Below the pieces are notes generated by a model. That model did no database searches. It saw nothing but the letters and a program-made list of their open reading frames with translations, and was not told the DNA's origin. Below, piece by piece: positions 7,111 through 7,902 of a stretch of 7,902 bases of DNA (the stretch's first letter is position 1; each line of letters starts with the position of its first letter). The stretch lies in the NCBI GenBank assembly GCA_007117275.1, contig SKGV01000019.1, forward strand, positions 1 through 7,902, given 5' to 3'. Made by a program: the position numbers and the translations under genes. The stretch is from Methylophaga sp. (GTDB lineage Bacteria; Pseudomonadota; Gammaproteobacteria; Nitrosococcales; Methylophagaceae).

Positions 7111-7139
7111 TTTAATCCGAGCGTGAATTCTTTTATAAT
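7111..7139 (+). promoter_or_regulatory. Sigma-70-type promoter of ppa
   Basis: A perfect TATAAT at 7134-7139 lies 17 nt after a weak -35 (TTTAAT, 7111-7116, 3 of 6 matches). The start would be near 7146, leaving a leader of about 33 nt before the ppa ATG at 7179. It lies entirely in the gap after the TauE-like gene, so ppa has its own promoter. Confidence 0.6.
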
Positions 7140-7178
7140 CGAGCGATTTATTCCCATCCTAATTGGAGCAGTAAACTC

Positions 7179-7697
7179 ATGAATCTTGACCGCGTAGGCC
7201 CAGGTAGCAGCGTCCCCGATGATATCAACGTCATCATCGAAATCCCCGCCAATGCCGATCCCGTAAAATACGAAGTCGATAAAGAGAGCGGCGCATTGTT
7301 TGTGGATCGTTTCATGAACACCGCTATGTTCTATCCATGCAACTATGGCTACGTGCCACAAACACTGTCAGATGATGGTGACCCAGTCGACGTTCTAGTG
7401 GTTACGCCATTTCCGTTGATTAGCGGCTGTGTGGTGCAATGCCGCCCGGTGGGCATGCTGCAAATGACCGATGAAAAAGGCGAAGATGCTAAAGTCGTTG
7501 CGGTACCACATGACCCGATGTATGAAGCCGTGCAGGATGTTAAAGATCTGCCCGCTTATTTGCTAAACCAACTAGCGCATTTCTTCGAGCACTACAAAGA
7601 TCTGGAAAAAAACAAATGGGTCAAAGTCGATGGCTGGCTGGATACTGCAGCCGCTAAAAACGAGATCATGTCTAGTATCGAACGCTACAATCAATAA
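7179..7697 (+). CDS. ppa: Inorganic pyrophosphatase (family I, soluble, hexamer type)
   Basis: Hydrolyses pyrophosphate to two phosphates in the cytosol, pulling forward polymer synthesis and aminoacyl-tRNA charging; Mg2+-dependent. 172 residues against 176 in E. coli, with very high similarity (EIPANADP, KYE, DKESGALFVDRFM, TAMFYPCNYGY). The family signature DGDPVDV is at 66-72 with metal ligands Asp66, Asp68 and Asp71. The other active-site residues also have counterparts: Glu21, Lys30, Glu32, Arg44, Tyr56, Asp98, Asp103, Lys105, Tyr139 and Lys140. The only notable difference from E. coli is a loop about three residues shorter before VKDLP (121-125). The ATG at 7179 aligns with the family start. 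GGAG at 7165-7168 lies 10 nt upstream, a little far. The gene has its own promoter and terminator, so it is probably transcribed alone. Confidence 0.98.
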   Translation: MNLDRVGPGSSVPDDINVIIEIPANADPVKYEVDKESGALFVDRFMNTAMFYPCNYGYVPQTLSDDGDPVDVLVVTPFPLISGCVVQCRPVGMLQMTDEKGEDAKVVAVPHDPMYEAVQDVKDLPAYLLNQLAHFFEHYKDLEKNKWVKVDGWLDTAAAKNEIMSSIERYNQ

Positions 7698-7763
7698 GCT
7701 GCCAAGTAACAAGCAGCCGATCTTCATCAGCTGAGTGATCAACAGACCCTGTAGCAAGCAGGG
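7698..7763 (+). repeat. Dyad-rich 3' region of ppa
   Basis: Just after the ppa stop are three small dyads. The first is GCTGC (7698-7702) with GCAGC (7713-7717) around a 10-nt loop. The second is the 8-bp palindrome TCAGCTGA (7727-7734), flanked by GATC at 7719-7722 and 7737-7740. The third is CCCTG (7747-7751) with CAGGG (7759-7763) around a 7-nt loop. The first and third share AAGCAG in the right arm. None has a T run, so they are not terminators by themselves. Confidence 0.5.
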
Positions 7764-7772
7764 CCAATTGTC

Positions 7773-7810
7773 TCGGCGAGCTGAATTTTTCAGCCTCGCC
7801 GACGTTTTAT
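7773..7810 (+). terminator. Rho-independent terminator downstream of ppa
   Basis: TCGGCGA-GCTGA, loop ATTTT, TCAGC-(bulged C)-TCGCCGA gives about 12 base pairs with one bulge (7773-7802), followed by CGTTTTAT. The stem is strong and GC-rich at the base; the T run is short (four). It ends 14 nt before the next start codon. Confidence 0.75.
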
Positions 7811-7824
7811 CTGCAGGCACACAT

Positions 7825-7902
7825 ATGAACACAATGGTATTACAGGGGGCTGGCTTGACGGTCCATGCTGCCGAAGCAATTGCTCGTCAGTTGTCTGCCC
7901 AA
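7825..7902 (+). CDS. N-terminus of a gene cut by the right edge, possibly serB
   Basis: An open frame of 26 codons runs from ATG 7825 to the end of the window (MNTMVLQGAGLTVHAAEAIA...). AGG at 7815-7817 lies 7 nt upstream, a reasonable ribosome site; a second ATG at 7834 is an alternative start. The pattern of a short strand ending in QG, then a helix, weakly resembles the start of some proteobacterial phosphoserine phosphatases (SerB), but 26 residues are too few to name it. It begins 14 nt after the ppa terminator, so either its promoter overlaps that hairpin or it depends on readthrough. Confidence 0.55.
   Translation, partial: MNTMVLQGAGLTVHAAEAIARQLSAQ

Noticed and set aside
7059..7361. 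A 100-codon minus-strand frame upstream of and overlapping ppa
   Set aside because: It runs through the ppa promoter and antisense to its conserved N-terminus, with no family resemblance.
1..7902. A defence island, mobile element, CRISPR array or biosynthetic cluster
   Set aside because: No transposase, integrase, direct-repeat array, toxin-antitoxin pair or biosynthetic gene was found on either strand. The gene content is housekeeping plus common transporters.

Overview
The window looks like ordinary chromosomal DNA from a gammaproteobacterium with intermediate GC. The proline--tRNA ligase, the class I fumarase, the DinF-type MATE transporter and the inorganic pyrophosphatase all closely resemble Escherichia/Pseudomonas-type proteins. 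The genes are tightly packed, with no insertion sequence, tRNA, rRNA, prophage or CRISPR signal. I cannot name the genus from sequence alone.

Layout, left to right. On the minus strand, positions 1-3855 carry a four-gene run read right to left: a secreted DUF4124 protein (3400-3855), a MIF-type tautomerase (3051-3386), a probable intrinsic terminator (3017-3043), proS (1273-2982) and a class I fumarase that runs off the left edge (1-1259). The first pair is separated by 13 nt and the second pair (proS and the fumarase) also by 13 nt, so these look like two consecutive transcription units. Divergent from them is an RluA-family pseudouridine synthase on the plus strand (about 3910-4764). It converges on a DinF-like MATE efflux gene on the minus strand (4805-6124). 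Divergent from the MATE gene is a TauE/SafE-type membrane permease (6306-7094, plus). It is followed by ppa (7179-7697, plus), which has its own promoter with a perfect TATAAT box and a strong terminator downstream. The first 26 codons of another plus-strand gene, possibly serB, start at 7825 and run off the right edge.

Functionally this is mostly housekeeping: proline charging, the TCA-cycle fumarate/malate step, RNA modification and pyrophosphate removal. Two membrane transporters of unknown substrate, a bacterial MIF homologue and a small periplasmic protein are added to that. I looked for a hidden new system and did not find one. The least explained items are the DUF4124-MIF gene pair and the dyad-rich 127-nt gap after ppa.
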